A DNA stretch of 9,475 nt, taken from JAGXOF01 sp046545575 (lineage in GTDB: Bacteria > Chloroflexota > Dehalococcoidia > SZUA-161 > SpSt-899). Under the pieces are notes generated by a model. It did no database searches, had not been told where the DNA came from, and worked only from the letters and a program-made list of their open reading frames with translations. This document shows positions 1-6,902 of the stretch, piece after piece. Position 1 is the first letter of the stretch; each line of letters begins with the position of its first letter. The position numbers and the translations under genes are program-made. The stretch spans positions 1 to 9,475 of the forward strand of contig JBKGZM010000072.1 in the NCBI GenBank assembly GCA_046545575.1, read 5' to 3'.

Positions 1-2
1 TT

Positions 3-48
3 TTAAATGACTCAACAACCCCCAGTTCGGTTACCTAGTTAAATGACT
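3..48. repeat. 10-bp direct repeat TTAAATGACT, two copies 36 bp apart
   Basis: The word TTAAATGACT occurs at 3-12 and again at 39-48. The second copy ends on the first T of a perfect TTGACA box (48-53). A 10-bp exact repeat within 145 bp is unlikely by chance. Its position beside a -35 box suggests a binding site for a regulator of the downstream CoA-transferase genes, but no regulator gene is present and the left flank is cut off, so more copies could lie outside. The role is inferred. Confidence 0.4.
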
Positions 49-104
49 TGACACGGTGGTTGGTACGTGGTAAGGTAATAGTCAGTCTTGCCGTTTCGTA
101 TAAT
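48..104 (+). promoter_or_regulatory. Candidate promoter region upstream of gctA
   Basis: A perfect -35 hexamer TTGACA lies at 48-53. At the ideal 17-bp spacing only TAAGGT (71-76) is available; it keeps the three most conserved -10 positions (T, A and the final T). A perfect -10 hexamer TATAAT lies at 99-104, but the bases 16-18 bp upstream of it (around 75-82) are not a -35 box. Either box could be used: the first as a normal promoter, the second as an activator-dependent one. The start codon of gctA is at 146, so both are at usable distances. Confidence 0.4.
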
Positions 105-145
105 GGACGTGCAACCAACTTTTGGACAGATGGGAGTGCAGTGTT

Positions 146-1123
146 ATGAGCAATAACAATGGTAAGGTGATGTCGCTCAAAGAGGCGATTGAGAAATTCG
201 TTTTCGACGGATGTCATATTTCCATAGGCGGATTTACCGTCAATCGGAATCCCATGGCAGCCGTCTATGAGATCATTCGCCAGAAGAGGGAAGGTTTGCA
301 CCTGTATGCACACTCCAATGGCCAGGGAGTGGATGAGCTTATCGGGGCGGGATGTATTCGAGAACTGGAACTCGCATATGGGGCGAATGGAAGGTTTGCC
401 ACGACCTGCATCCGGTTCAGAAAGGCCGTTCAGGAGGGAACGGTCAAAGTTGAGGATTACTCAAACTATCAGATGACCTTGCGATTCCTGGCCGGGGCAA
501 TGGGGGTTCCTTTCCTGCCCACACGGTCGGGTTTGGGCACCAGCGTAGTGGATAAATGGGGCTTTTCATCCGAGGAGAGGAAAACGGATCCGAGGCTTCC
601 GGATGAGAAACTGATAGTTACGGAAAACCCTTTTGGCTCCTGGGGAGATGCTTCGAAGGTGGTGTTGCTTCCGGCTATCACTACCGATGTTACCATCATC
701 CATGCCCAGAAGGCGGATCCCGGGGGGACAGCCCGCATAAAGGGGCTTACGTTTGCGGACGTGGAGCAGGCCAAGTCGGCCCGGCACCTTATCGTTACCT
801 GTGAGGAACTGGTGGATTCCGGTGAGCTGCGGGAGGACCCCGACCAGAATCAGCTTCCCTTTTTCTGCGTCGATGCTGTGGTTCACGTACCGTACGGTGC
901 TTATCCTACTGCCTGCTACCGGTACTACGACTATGACCCGGCCTATCTCAATCAGTACCGGGAGTGGGCTGCTGACGATCAAAAATATAAGGAATATCTC
1001 GATAGATTTGTCCATGGAGTTGATGGACATGAGGAGTTGCTCTCTCTGATAGGGAAGGAACGGCTTGACATAATCAAAGCGGACACCCGGACGGGATATG
1101 CCGTGAATCTGGACAGGGGATAG
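146..1123 (+). CDS. gctA: Type I CoA-transferase, subunit A (glutaconate CoA-transferase GctA-like)
   Basis: The 325-residue product should be the alpha subunit of a heteromeric family I CoA-transferase, a cytoplasmic enzyme moving CoA between acyl-CoA and a free acid. From memory it matches Acidaminococcus GctA (about 320 aa) along its whole length. Visible blocks are the glycine loop IGGF at 27-30, RKT...PDEK near 145-155, IIHAQKADP at 184-192, IVTCEE at 216-221 and CVDAVVHVPYGA at 241-252. I start at ATG 146, which has GGGAG 9 bp upstream; an in-frame TTG at 122 would add eight residues without such a site. The gene ends 12 bp before subunit B, whose Shine-Dalgarno overlaps this stop codon, so the two are translationally linked. 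The catalytic glutamate is expected in subunit B, not here. The acid substrate is unknown; 2-hydroxyglutarate, glutaconate or another dicarboxylate would fit the family. The IpdAB ring-cleavage hydrolases are a related alternative. Confidence 0.85.
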   Translation: MSNNNGKVMSLKEAIEKFVFDGCHISIGGFTVNRNPMAAVYEIIRQKREGLHLYAHSNGQGVDELIGAGCIRELELAYGANGRFATTCIRFRKAVQEGTVKVEDYSNYQMTLRFLAGAMGVPFLPTRSGLGTSVVDKWGFSSEERKTDPRLPDEKLIVTENPFGSWGDASKVVLLPAITTDVTIIHAQKADPGGTARIKGLTFADVEQAKSARHLIVTCEELVDSGELREDPDQNQLPFFCVDAVVHVPYGAYPTACYRYYDYDPAYLNQYREWAADDQKYKEYLDRFVHGVDGHEELLSLIGKERLDIIKADTRTGYAVNLDRG

Positions 1124-1135
1124 GAGTAAAGAACA

Positions 1136-1902
1136 ATGGCAGACTATACTTCGCGAGAGATGATGACAGTGGCCGCTGCACGTGAGATACACGATGGCGA
1201 CATCGTGTTCTGCGGAACTGGCATATCGATGCTTGCGGCGATGGCTGCGAAGCATATCAGTGCTCCCAATAGCGTTATCTTCTTTGAGACGGGGGCAGTG
1301 ATTCCGAACTTGAGGAAGTCCCGTTGACAGTAGGGGATCCGCGGGTCATGTTCTGGACCGCAACAAATGGTGGACTCGCTGATTCTTTTGCGATCATGCA
1401 AAATAAGTTCACGGGTCAGCAGGTAGTCGGGGTTCTGGGCGCGGCACAGATAGACAGGTACGGCAATCTGAATTCCACAATTATAGGAGACTATCTCAAA
1501 CCGACAGTGCGGTTCCCGGGAAGCGGCGGCGCATGTGATGTTGCTTCATTTGTGGGAAGGACGATTATCTTCATGGAGCATCAAAGGGGAAAATTTGTTA
1601 ACAAGGTGGATTACCTTACGAGTCCGGGATGGCTCAATGGACCGGATGGGCGTGAGAAGGCAGGGCTCCCCGAAGGGGGGCCGTCAGTGGTTGTTACGAA
1701 TCTGGCACTGATGCGCTTCGATGAGAGTACAAAGGAAATGTACCTGGCGGGTTGTTACCCCGGAGTAACCCCCGATCAGGTGCTTGAGAACATGGAATTT
1801 GCGGTTGATGTATCCAGAGCGCGTGAGGTTTCTCCTCCTACTCCCCACGAATTGCAAATACTCAGGGAACGCTGCGACCCTCAAAGACTTATACTGGGGT
1901 AG
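1136..1902 (+). pseudogene. gctB: Type I CoA-transferase subunit B (GctB-like), frameshifted
   Basis: Two reading frames together make one GctB-like protein. The first (1136-1327, 63 codons, AGGAG 9 bp before the ATG) carries the N-terminus and the active-site motif FFETG, with Glu51 the expected CoA-thioester-forming residue. The homologous sequence then continues one frame back, from about 1306 to the stop at 1902 (ELEEVPLTVGDPRVMF..., then AAQIDRYGNLNSTIIGDY, GSGGACD, VDYLTSPGWLNGPDGRE). Adding one base at about 1304-1306 joins them into roughly 255 residues, near the usual length of about 260, and restores the family's spacing of 17 residues from the glutamate to the GD of VGD. The shift must lie between the upstream stop of the second frame (1285-1287) and the stop of the first (1325-1327). 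I see no slippery heptamer, so one lost base (true mutation or sequencing/assembly error) is more likely than programmed slippage. Both halves look well conserved, so the lesion is recent or artefactual. Confidence 0.85.
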
Positions 1903-1923
1903 GGCAGACTGGTGTAGTCGCTG

Positions 1924-1952
1924 TTGACCCCTATGGCTGAAGCGAGTACGAT
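1924..1952 (+). promoter_or_regulatory. Candidate promoter for the kor cluster, with flanking inverted repeat
   Basis: TTGACC (1924-1929) and TACGAT (1947-1952) are separated by 17 bp, giving 5/6 and 4/6 matches to the sigma70 boxes. Transcription would begin near 1959, about 20-25 nt before korD. The -10 box lies between the arms of a 6-bp inverted repeat, TGAAGC at 1938-1943 and GCTTCA at 1963-1968, which could be an operator, though 6-bp arms also arise by chance. This would let korDABC be expressed apart from the CoA-transferase genes. Confidence 0.45.
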
Positions 1953-1982
1953 AGAAATAGAGGCTTCACGGAGTGAATGAAT

Positions 1983-2252
1983 ATGGCGACTACGGGCAAA
2001 TCCAAAACCAACAAGGTGTCGAAGACATCAGAACCCAAGAGGGTGAAGGTTTACAGGGACTGGTGTAAAAGGTGCGGGATATGCGTTGCCTTTTGCCCCA
2101 GAGAGGCACTGAGACCGGATGAGGATGGGTATCCCACTTTGAAAGACCCCGAGGGATGTGATGGCTGCGGGTTGTGTGAACTAATGTGTCCGGACTTTGC
2201 CATAGTGGTGGAAGATGCAAAACCAAGTCTTGAGCGAAAGCAAAAGAGCTGA
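1983..2252 (+). CDS. korD: 2-oxoacid:ferredoxin oxidoreductase, delta (2x[4Fe-4S] ferredoxin) subunit
   Basis: This small ferredoxin-like subunit should pass electrons from the TPP/Fe-S core of the complex to free ferredoxin. It has two classic cluster motifs: CKRCGICVAFC in the first half and CDGCGLCELMC in the second, eight cysteines binding two [4Fe-4S] clusters. A lysine-rich N-terminal tail of about 20 residues precedes the fold. Two in-frame ATGs compete. The one at 1977 is only 3 bp after GGAG (1970-1973), while 1983 is 9 bp after it, so I prefer 1983 (89 aa; 91 aa from 1977). The 3' end overlaps korA by 38 bp in another frame. Gene order D-A-B-C and the size match KorD (also called OorD) of 2-oxoglutarate:ferredoxin oxidoreductases. 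Confidence 0.85.
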   Translation: MATTGKSKTNKVSKTSEPKRVKVYRDWCKRCGICVAFCPREALRPDEDGYPTLKDPEGCDGCGLCELMCPDFAIVVEDAKPSLERKQKS

Positions 2253-3372
2253 ACTGCTGCAAGGGAACGATGCTTGTGTAAGGGGAGCTATCGCTGCCGG
2301 GTGCCGCTTTTTTGCCGGGTATCCTATTACCCCTGCTTCGGAGATAGCGCATGGGATGGCACGTGAACTCCCTCCCCTGAATGGCACCTTTATCCAGATG
2401 GAAGACGAGATAGCCAGTATGGGGGCTGTGATCGGCGCTTCGCTTGCCGGAGCAAAGGCCATGACGGCCACAAGCGGTCCGGGCTTTTCCTTGATGCAGG
2501 AGCACATAAGCTATGCCTCTGTAGCGGAAGTGCCCTGCGTCATAATCGATGTTATGAGGGGAGGCCCGAGTACCGGCGTTCCCACCCACCCCTCCCAGGG
2601 AGATGTGATGCAGGCCCGCTGGGGGGCTCATGGTGACCACCCGATGATCGTTCTCGCGCCCTCTTCCGTGGAGGAATGTTTCCGTCTCACCATTGAGGCT
2701 TTCAACCTCTCGGAGAAATACAGGACCCCTGTAATAGTCGTCACGGATGAGGTGATAGCACACATGCGGGAGAAGGTTTTTCTCCCTTCTTCTAATGAGA
2801 TCAGAATTGTTAACAGGCGAAGACCAACCCAACCGCCAGAATGGTTCGTTCCTTACAGGGATCCTGGGACTGGAGTTCCAGCGATGCCCGCCTTTGGTGA
2901 GGGATACAGATATCATGTGAGTGGCCTAGTCCATGACGAGATGGGATATCCGACCACACGAGCCGATGAGGTTGACCCCTTTATTAGAAGGCTTTTCCAC
3001 AAGATATCCCGCGATTTCAGTAAACTGCAGTGGGGAGAGGAATATTATACTGACGATTCCACCCTCGATATCGTGGCCTTTGGCTCTGTTGCGCGAGCGG
3101 CACAAAGGGCTGTTAAACTGGCAAGGGATCGAGGTATGAAAGTAGGGCTTTTGAAACTTCAGGTTTTGTACCCGTTCATGCGCAGGAAGGTGACCAGGCT
3201 CATGAGAAACTCGTCCACCATCCTGGTTCCTGAGATGAATATGGGGCAGATATCGCGAGAGGTGAAGCGCGTTAATCAGGGCAAGTGCAAGGTTGAGACC
3301 CTCAACAAGGTAGCTCATGAGCCTATGACTCCCCAGGAAATACTGGATAAAATAGAGGAAATATATGCCTGA
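2215..3372 (+). CDS. korA: 2-oxoacid:ferredoxin oxidoreductase, alpha subunit
   Basis: The 385-residue alpha subunit of a CoA-acylating 2-oxoacid:ferredoxin oxidoreductase carries the pyrimidine-binding domain for thiamine diphosphate (about residues 15-180) and a transketolase C-terminal-like domain (about 272-345). Family hallmarks are GYPITPASEI at 35-44, the acidic MEDEIASMGA at 62-71 that should contact the TPP aminopyrimidine, TATSGPGFSLM at 84-94, and VPEMNMGQI at 328-336. Length and order fit KorA rather than the larger single-chain pyruvate enzymes. 2-Oxoglutarate to succinyl-CoA (or the reverse, carboxylating direction) is the most likely reaction, but branched-chain 2-oxoacids cannot be ruled out. 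The chosen ATG has GGTGGAAG directly before it, inside the end of korD; the conserved block LLQGNDA begins only at residue 14, so a later start is possible. It overlaps korB by 8 bp. Confidence 0.85.
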   Translation: MQNQVLSESKRAELLQGNDACVRGAIAAGCRFFAGYPITPASEIAHGMARELPPLNGTFIQMEDEIASMGAVIGASLAGAKAMTATSGPGFSLMQEHISYASVAEVPCVIIDVMRGGPSTGVPTHPSQGDVMQARWGAHGDHPMIVLAPSSVEECFRLTIEAFNLSEKYRTPVIVVTDEVIAHMREKVFLPSSNEIRIVNRRRPTQPPEWFVPYRDPGTGVPAMPAFGEGYRYHVSGLVHDEMGYPTTRADEVDPFIRRLFHKISRDFSKLQWGEEYYTDDSTLDIVAFGSVARAAQRAVKLARDRGMKVGLLKLQVLYPFMRRKVTRLMRNSSTILVPEMNMGQISREVKRVNQGKCKVETLNKVAHEPMTPQEILDKIEEIYA

Positions 3373-4195
3373 CGGAAGACATATCATCTATGACTATCTT
3401 CGTACTACCAAGCGATTCCCTCATATGTGGTGTCCGGGGTGTGGGCTGGGGACCTTTCTCGGAGGCTTTCTAAGAGCGATCGATAAGAGCGGGTACAGCA
3501 AGGACCAGATTGTACTTATCTCCGGAATAGGGTGTTCTGGAAGGATTTCCACCTATGCGGATTTCAATACGCTTCATACCACCCACGGCAGGGCGTTGAC
3601 ATTTGCGACGGGCATAAAACTGACGAAGCCGCATCTCAAGGTTATCGTGATAATGGGGGACGGGGATGCCACGGCTATAGGAGGAAACCACTTCATCCAC
3701 GCGGCAAGAAGGAACATCGACATTACTGCCATTGTGATAAATAACAACGTTTACGGCATGACCGGGGGGCAGGTCTCCCCCACCACACCCCTTGATGTCA
3801 GGACCACCACCTCACCCTACGGGAATCTGGAGAGCCCGTTTGACATTTGCAAGCTCGCTGAGGCTGCAGGGGCGGCTTTTGTGGCCAGGTCAACGGTTTA
3901 TCACGTCAAGCTTATGGAAAGGCTCATTGGCAGAGCTATTGACAGGAGGGGGTTTGACGTGCTGGAGATAATATCGCAGTGTCCGGTTCAGTACGGGCGG
4001 CGGGTGGGATTGAAATCGCCGGTGGAGATGTTGCAGTGGCAAAAGGAGAACGCAGTGACACAGGAAAAAGCACGAGGTATGAGCGAAGAAGAGCTTAAAG
4101 ATAAAATAAGGATAGGGGTGCTGGTGGATAATGAGGCCCCCACCTATCAAGAAAGATTGGACTCTTTGAAGCAGTCGTTTAAGGAGGGGAAGTAG
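3365..4195 (+). CDS. korB: 2-oxoacid:ferredoxin oxidoreductase, beta (TPP-binding) subunit
   Basis: This 276-residue beta subunit binds the diphosphate end of thiamine diphosphate and one [4Fe-4S] cluster. Visible are WCPGCG at 22-27 (Cys23 and Cys26 as likely cluster ligands), GIGCSGR at 54-60, THGRA at 73-77, and the TPP motif running from GDGDATAIGGNH (98-109) to NNNVYGMTGGQ (126-136), with the usual gap between GDG and NN. Cys196 (ISQCP) is a candidate fourth cluster cysteine. The tail from about 210 on is charged and helical. Translation should start at ATG 3365 behind GAGG at 3355-3358, within the end of korA, so synthesis is coupled to it. All key residues look intact. It forms the catalytic core with KorA; substrate choice is as uncertain as for KorA. 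Confidence 0.88.
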   Translation: MPDGRHIIYDYLRTTKRFPHMWCPGCGLGTFLGGFLRAIDKSGYSKDQIVLISGIGCSGRISTYADFNTLHTTHGRALTFATGIKLTKPHLKVIVIMGDGDATAIGGNHFIHAARRNIDITAIVINNNVYGMTGGQVSPTTPLDVRTTTSPYGNLESPFDICKLAEAAGAAFVARSTVYHVKLMERLIGRAIDRRGFDVLEIISQCPVQYGRRVGLKSPVEMLQWQKENAVTQEKARGMSEEELKDKIRIGVLVDNEAPTYQERLDSLKQSFKEGK

Positions 4196-4770
4196 TGAGG
4201 TATGAGGCGGGAATTGCAGGTGGTGGTGGGCAGGGGATCGTACTTATGGCAACGATATTGGCCGAGGCAATAGCCTCTGATGAGAACCTGTATGTCGCTC
4301 AAACTCAGAGTTATGACCCTGCTGTTCGAGGTGGTAGAGCGGAGGCCGGTCTTGTCATCAGTGACGAGGAAATAGATTATCCCGATGCCCTGGAGCTTAA
4401 TCTGATGGTTGCTCTGAACCAGGCGGGCTATGAGAGGAATGCGGGGAAACTTAAAAAGAATGCCCTGGTAGTGGTGGATAATGACCTCGTTAGTCATATA
4501 GTGTGGCACAAGATATTGAGAATTCCTTTCACGGCAATGGCCGGAGAGAAATTCAAGGATGAACGGGTAGCGAACATGATCGCTTTGGGAGCTTTGATCA
4601 ATCTCTGTAAATACCTCGATTCCTCGGCGGTCGAGAACTCCATCTCCTCTAAATTTAAAGGGAAGCTGCTTGATCTGAATCTCTCTGCTTTTCGGGAGGG
4701 CGTGGACTATGGTGCCAGGGTCCGTGGGTCCGGCTTTGACAGGGTGGAGGAAGAGGATATCGAGATTTAA
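4195..4770 (+). CDS. korC: 2-oxoacid:ferredoxin oxidoreductase, gamma subunit
   Basis: The 191-residue gamma subunit begins with the nucleotide-binding-like turn GIAGGGGQGIVLM (6-18) that marks the POR/KOR gamma family, where this domain is thought to bind CoA. It continues with QSYDPAVRGGRAEAGLVIS (38-56), another family signature, and a central stretch giving NLMVALNQAGYE. The start is a GTG whose first base is the last base of the korB TAG stop. GGAGG at 4183-4187 lies 7 bp upstream, so it is translated by termination-reinitiation. It completes the D-A-B-C set, and its stop codon is immediately followed by the -35 box of the gyrB promoter. No damage is visible. Confidence 0.87.
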   Translation: MRYEAGIAGGGGQGIVLMATILAEAIASDENLYVAQTQSYDPAVRGGRAEAGLVISDEEIDYPDALELNLMVALNQAGYERNAGKLKKNALVVVDNDLVSHIVWHKILRIPFTAMAGEKFKDERVANMIALGALINLCKYLDSSAVENSISSKFKGKLLDLNLSAFREGVDYGARVRGSGFDRVEEEDIEI

Positions 4771-4800
4771 TTGACTATAAACTACGCTGTGTACTATAAT
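4771..4800 (+). promoter_or_regulatory. Near-consensus promoter of gyrB
   Basis: TTGACT (4771-4776) and a perfect TATAAT (4795-4800) are 18 bp apart. The -35 box begins on the base after the korC stop codon. The expected start site, near 4807, leaves a leader of about 180 nt before gyrB. A short open frame of 70 codons also spans 4771-4983, but it has no Shine-Dalgarno and no recognisable protein, so I treat the stretch as non-coding leader. Confidence 0.75.
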
Positions 4801-4806
4801 AATTAT

Positions 4807-4988
4807 GCAGTGGATGCATTGAGCAAGGGCTTTGCCCCTTTCTGTAGAGTAGAGAAAATACCTCGTGAAGCCCACTGCTTTTTACGCTCCTTTTCACCGC
4901 ACTTATCATTCTTTTTACGAATAACCATTCGTTTTTTTGTGTCTTCTGCACGAGTGTGCGATAGTCAGTGGGTAACGGCGTGAGATAA
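4807..4988 (+). promoter_or_regulatory. gyrB 5' leader with mutually exclusive pairings
   Basis: In this leader, CCCACTGC at 4871-4878 can pair with GCAGTGG at 4807-4813, which sits at the predicted RNA 5' end. It can instead pair with CAGTGGG at 4966-4972, just upstream of the gyrB start. Each pairing is 7 bp and they exclude each other. The terminator-like hairpin at 4917-4938 lies between. This layout resembles an attenuator or a structure hiding the ribosome site, but single 7-bp matches in 180 nt are expected by chance. No known riboswitch class is recognised. Confidence 0.3.
4917..4938 (+). terminator. Hairpin plus T-run inside the gyrB leader
   Basis: ACGAAT (4917-4922) and ATTCGT (4927-4932) form a perfect 6-bp stem with an AACC loop, followed by seven T (4932-4938). 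The form is that of an intrinsic terminator, although the stem is AT-rich and short. It lies downstream of the promoter and upstream of gyrB, so it could end read-through from korC, attenuate gyrB transcription, or do nothing. Confidence 0.4.
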
Positions 4989-6902
4989 ATGGAACTTAAA
5001 CAGAGCTACACTGCACGTGATATTCAGGTTCTGAAAGAACTCGAAGCGGTTCGTATGCGCCCGAGTATGTATATCGGAAGCACGGACCAGCGCGGCCTGC
5101 ATCATCTCGTCCATGAGATCGTGGATAACAGCATCGATGAGGCGATGGCCGGCTATTGTGATCGGGTTATCGTCACCATTCACAGTGACAGCAGCGTAAC
5201 CGTATCAGACAACGGCAGGGGTATCCCTGTCGACATTCATCCCTCCACTAATATCCCTGCGCTGGAAACGGTCATGACCACGTTACATGCCGGGGCCAAG
5301 TTTGGCGGGGGATCTTATAAGGTTTCCGGCGGATTGCACGGTGTAGGGGCGTCAGTGGTTAATGCGCTGTCTTCCTGGTTCTACGTCGATGTGCATCGTG
5401 ACGGAAAGATCCATCATCAGGAGTTCCGCTACGGCGTTCCTGCCAATGGTGTTGAGATAATCGGGGATACCGACAGGAGTGGCACTACGATAACCTTCAT
5501 CCCTGACGATAGTATCTTCAGTACTCTGGATTATGACTTCAATGTAATTGCTCAGAGATTTCGAGAGGTTGCATATCTAAACAGGGGCGTCTGGATCGAG
5601 TTTCGTGATGAACGTCGTGATCGGGAGATAAATTTCTATTTCGATGGCGGTGTGCTTAGCTTTGTGAGGCAGATCAATCGCAAGCGTACCGCTCTACATC
5701 CCAGTCCCATATATATCTCCAAGATTCTTGATAGTACAACCATAGAGGTTGCAATCCAGTATAACGAATCCTTTAATGAGTCCACTTTCTCCTTTGCAAA
5801 TTGCATTAACACCATTGACGGAGGGACTCACCTTACAGGGTTCAGGACAGCCCTTACAAGAGCCCTGAACGATTATGCGCGGAAATACAACATCATTAAG
5901 GAAAATGAAGCCAACCTGACAGGCGAGGATGTTCGGGAAGGGCTGGTGGCGATAGTCAGCGTCAAGCTGACCGATCCCCAGTTCGAGGGCCAGACCAAGA
6001 CCAGGCTGGGGAACTTTGAGTTGAAAAACCACGTGGAGGGCGCTGTCTACACGGGTCTGACTGAGTACCTCATTGAGCATCCGCAGGAAGCGAAGAAGAT
6101 CGTGGAGAAGTGCCTGACTACCGCCCGGGCGCGTGAGGCAGCCAGAAAGGCACGGGATCTTGTTACCAAGAAAAGTGCGTTCGAGGGAGGTAACCTTCCG
6201 GGGAAACTTGCCGATTGCTCCGAAAAAGACCCTTCCAAACGCGAGCTATACATCGTCGAGGGAGACTCGGCGGGCGGTTCTGCCAAGCAGGGAAGAGACA
6301 GGTCCTTCCAGGCTATATTGCCTCTGAAAGGCAAGATATTGAATGTCGAAAAGGCCCGTCCTGAGAAGATGTTCTCCCACGATGAGATTCGGGCTCTGGT
6401 CGTTGCCCTGGGGGCGAGTATGGATTCGGGGAACGGCTCGCAGTTTGACCTTTCCAAACTCCGTTACCATCGCATCATAATCATGACCGACGCCGATGTC
6501 GACGGGGCTCACATTCGCACCTTGCTTTTTACCTTCTTCTTCCGCTACATGCCGGACCTCTTTATGAATGGTAATCTGTATATCGCCCAACCCCCGTTGT
6601 ATCGAATAAGGAAAGGGAAGACACACCACTGGGTCTACACGGAGAAGGAAAAGGATGACCTGGTGACCCAGCTTGGAAACAAGGGGTTGGAAATGCAGCG
6701 GTACAAGGGGTTGGGAGAGATGACTCCGCAGCAGCTCTGGGAGACAACCATGAATCCCGAGACCCGGGTTATGCTCAGTGTGAGTATCGAGGATGCTATC
6801 CGGGCAAATGAGATCGTGGAGATGTTGATGGGAGAAGAGGTCCCTCCCCGGAAAGCCTTCATACAGTCACATGCCCGGCAGGTAAGAAATCTGGACATCT
6901 GA
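4989..6902 (+). CDS. gyrB: DNA gyrase subunit B
   Basis: GyrB is the ATPase subunit of DNA gyrase; with GyrA it introduces negative supercoils. The 637-residue length matches the short GyrB form without the proteobacterial insert. The GHKL ATPase domain shows the catalytic Glu43 and Asn47 in HEIVDNSIDEA, the ATP-lid motif SDNGRGIP (73-80) and GGLHGVGASVVNALS (114-128). The transducer domain follows, then the TOPRIM domain with Glu424 in VEGDSAGGSAK and the metal-binding Asp501/Asp503 in MTDADVDGAHIR. The tail has QRYKGLGEM (570-578) and ends in RNLDI, typical of GyrB. The start ATG has only a weak GTGAG-like site upstream, but the N-terminus aligns with the family. ParE is a paralogous alternative; the motifs here read as GyrB. 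No gyrA, recF or dnaA is next to it. The last 36 bp overlap the convergent nuclease gene. Confidence 0.96.
   Translation: MELKQSYTARDIQVLKELEAVRMRPSMYIGSTDQRGLHHLVHEIVDNSIDEAMAGYCDRVIVTIHSDSSVTVSDNGRGIPVDIHPSTNIPALETVMTTLHAGAKFGGGSYKVSGGLHGVGASVVNALSSWFYVDVHRDGKIHHQEFRYGVPANGVEIIGDTDRSGTTITFIPDDSIFSTLDYDFNVIAQRFREVAYLNRGVWIEFRDERRDREINFYFDGGVLSFVRQINRKRTALHPSPIYISKILDSTTIEVAIQYNESFNESTFSFANCINTIDGGTHLTGFRTALTRALNDYARKYNIIKENEANLTGEDVREGLVAIVSVKLTDPQFEGQTKTRLGNFELKNHVEGAVYTGLTEYLIEHPQEAKKIVEKCLTTARAREAARKARDLVTKKSAFEGGNLPGKLADCSEKDPSKRELYIVEGDSAGGSAKQGRDRSFQAILPLKGKILNVEKARPEKMFSHDEIRALVVALGASMDSGNGSQFDLSKLRYHRIIIMTDADVDGAHIRTLLFTFFFRYMPDLFMNGNLYIAQPPLYRIRKGKTHHWVYTEKEKDDLVTQLGNKGLEMQRYKGLGEMTPQQLWETTMNPETRVMLSVSIEDAIRANEIVEMLMGEEVPPRKAFIQSHARQVRNLDI

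Noticed and set aside
59..119. GTTGGT (59-64) and ACCAAC (114-119) inverted repeat upstream of gctA
   Set aside because: The 6-bp arms are 49 bp apart with no other support, as expected by chance.
566..1255. 229-codon minus-strand frame opposite gctA
   Set aside because: The composition is unprotein-like and it has no family match or ribosome site. The + strand gene explains the region.
1288..1326. Programmed -1 frameshift in gctB
   Set aside because: No X-XXY-YYZ slippery heptamer or clear stimulatory structure is seen in the only window where the shift can occur, and this protein family is not known for frameshifting.
1990..2916. Long open frame (308 codons) on the minus strand opposite korD and korA
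   Set aside because: It has no recognisable protein family and no start signals. It lies entirely opposite two well-conserved genes, so it is a shadow frame.
4817..4840. GGGC-TTT-GCCC hairpin in the gyrB leader as a terminator
   Set aside because: The stem is only 4 bp and is not followed by a solid T-run; the 4917-4938 hairpin is a better candidate.
4147..4875. 242-codon minus-strand frame opposite korC
   Set aside because: It covers korC and the gyrB promoter and looks like a shadow of korC, with no motif of its own.
4771..4983. Possible 70-residue protein between korC and gyrB
   Set aside because: Its first codon is the TTG of the -35 box, there is no Shine-Dalgarno, and the sequence resembles no known protein. 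A non-coding leader fits better.
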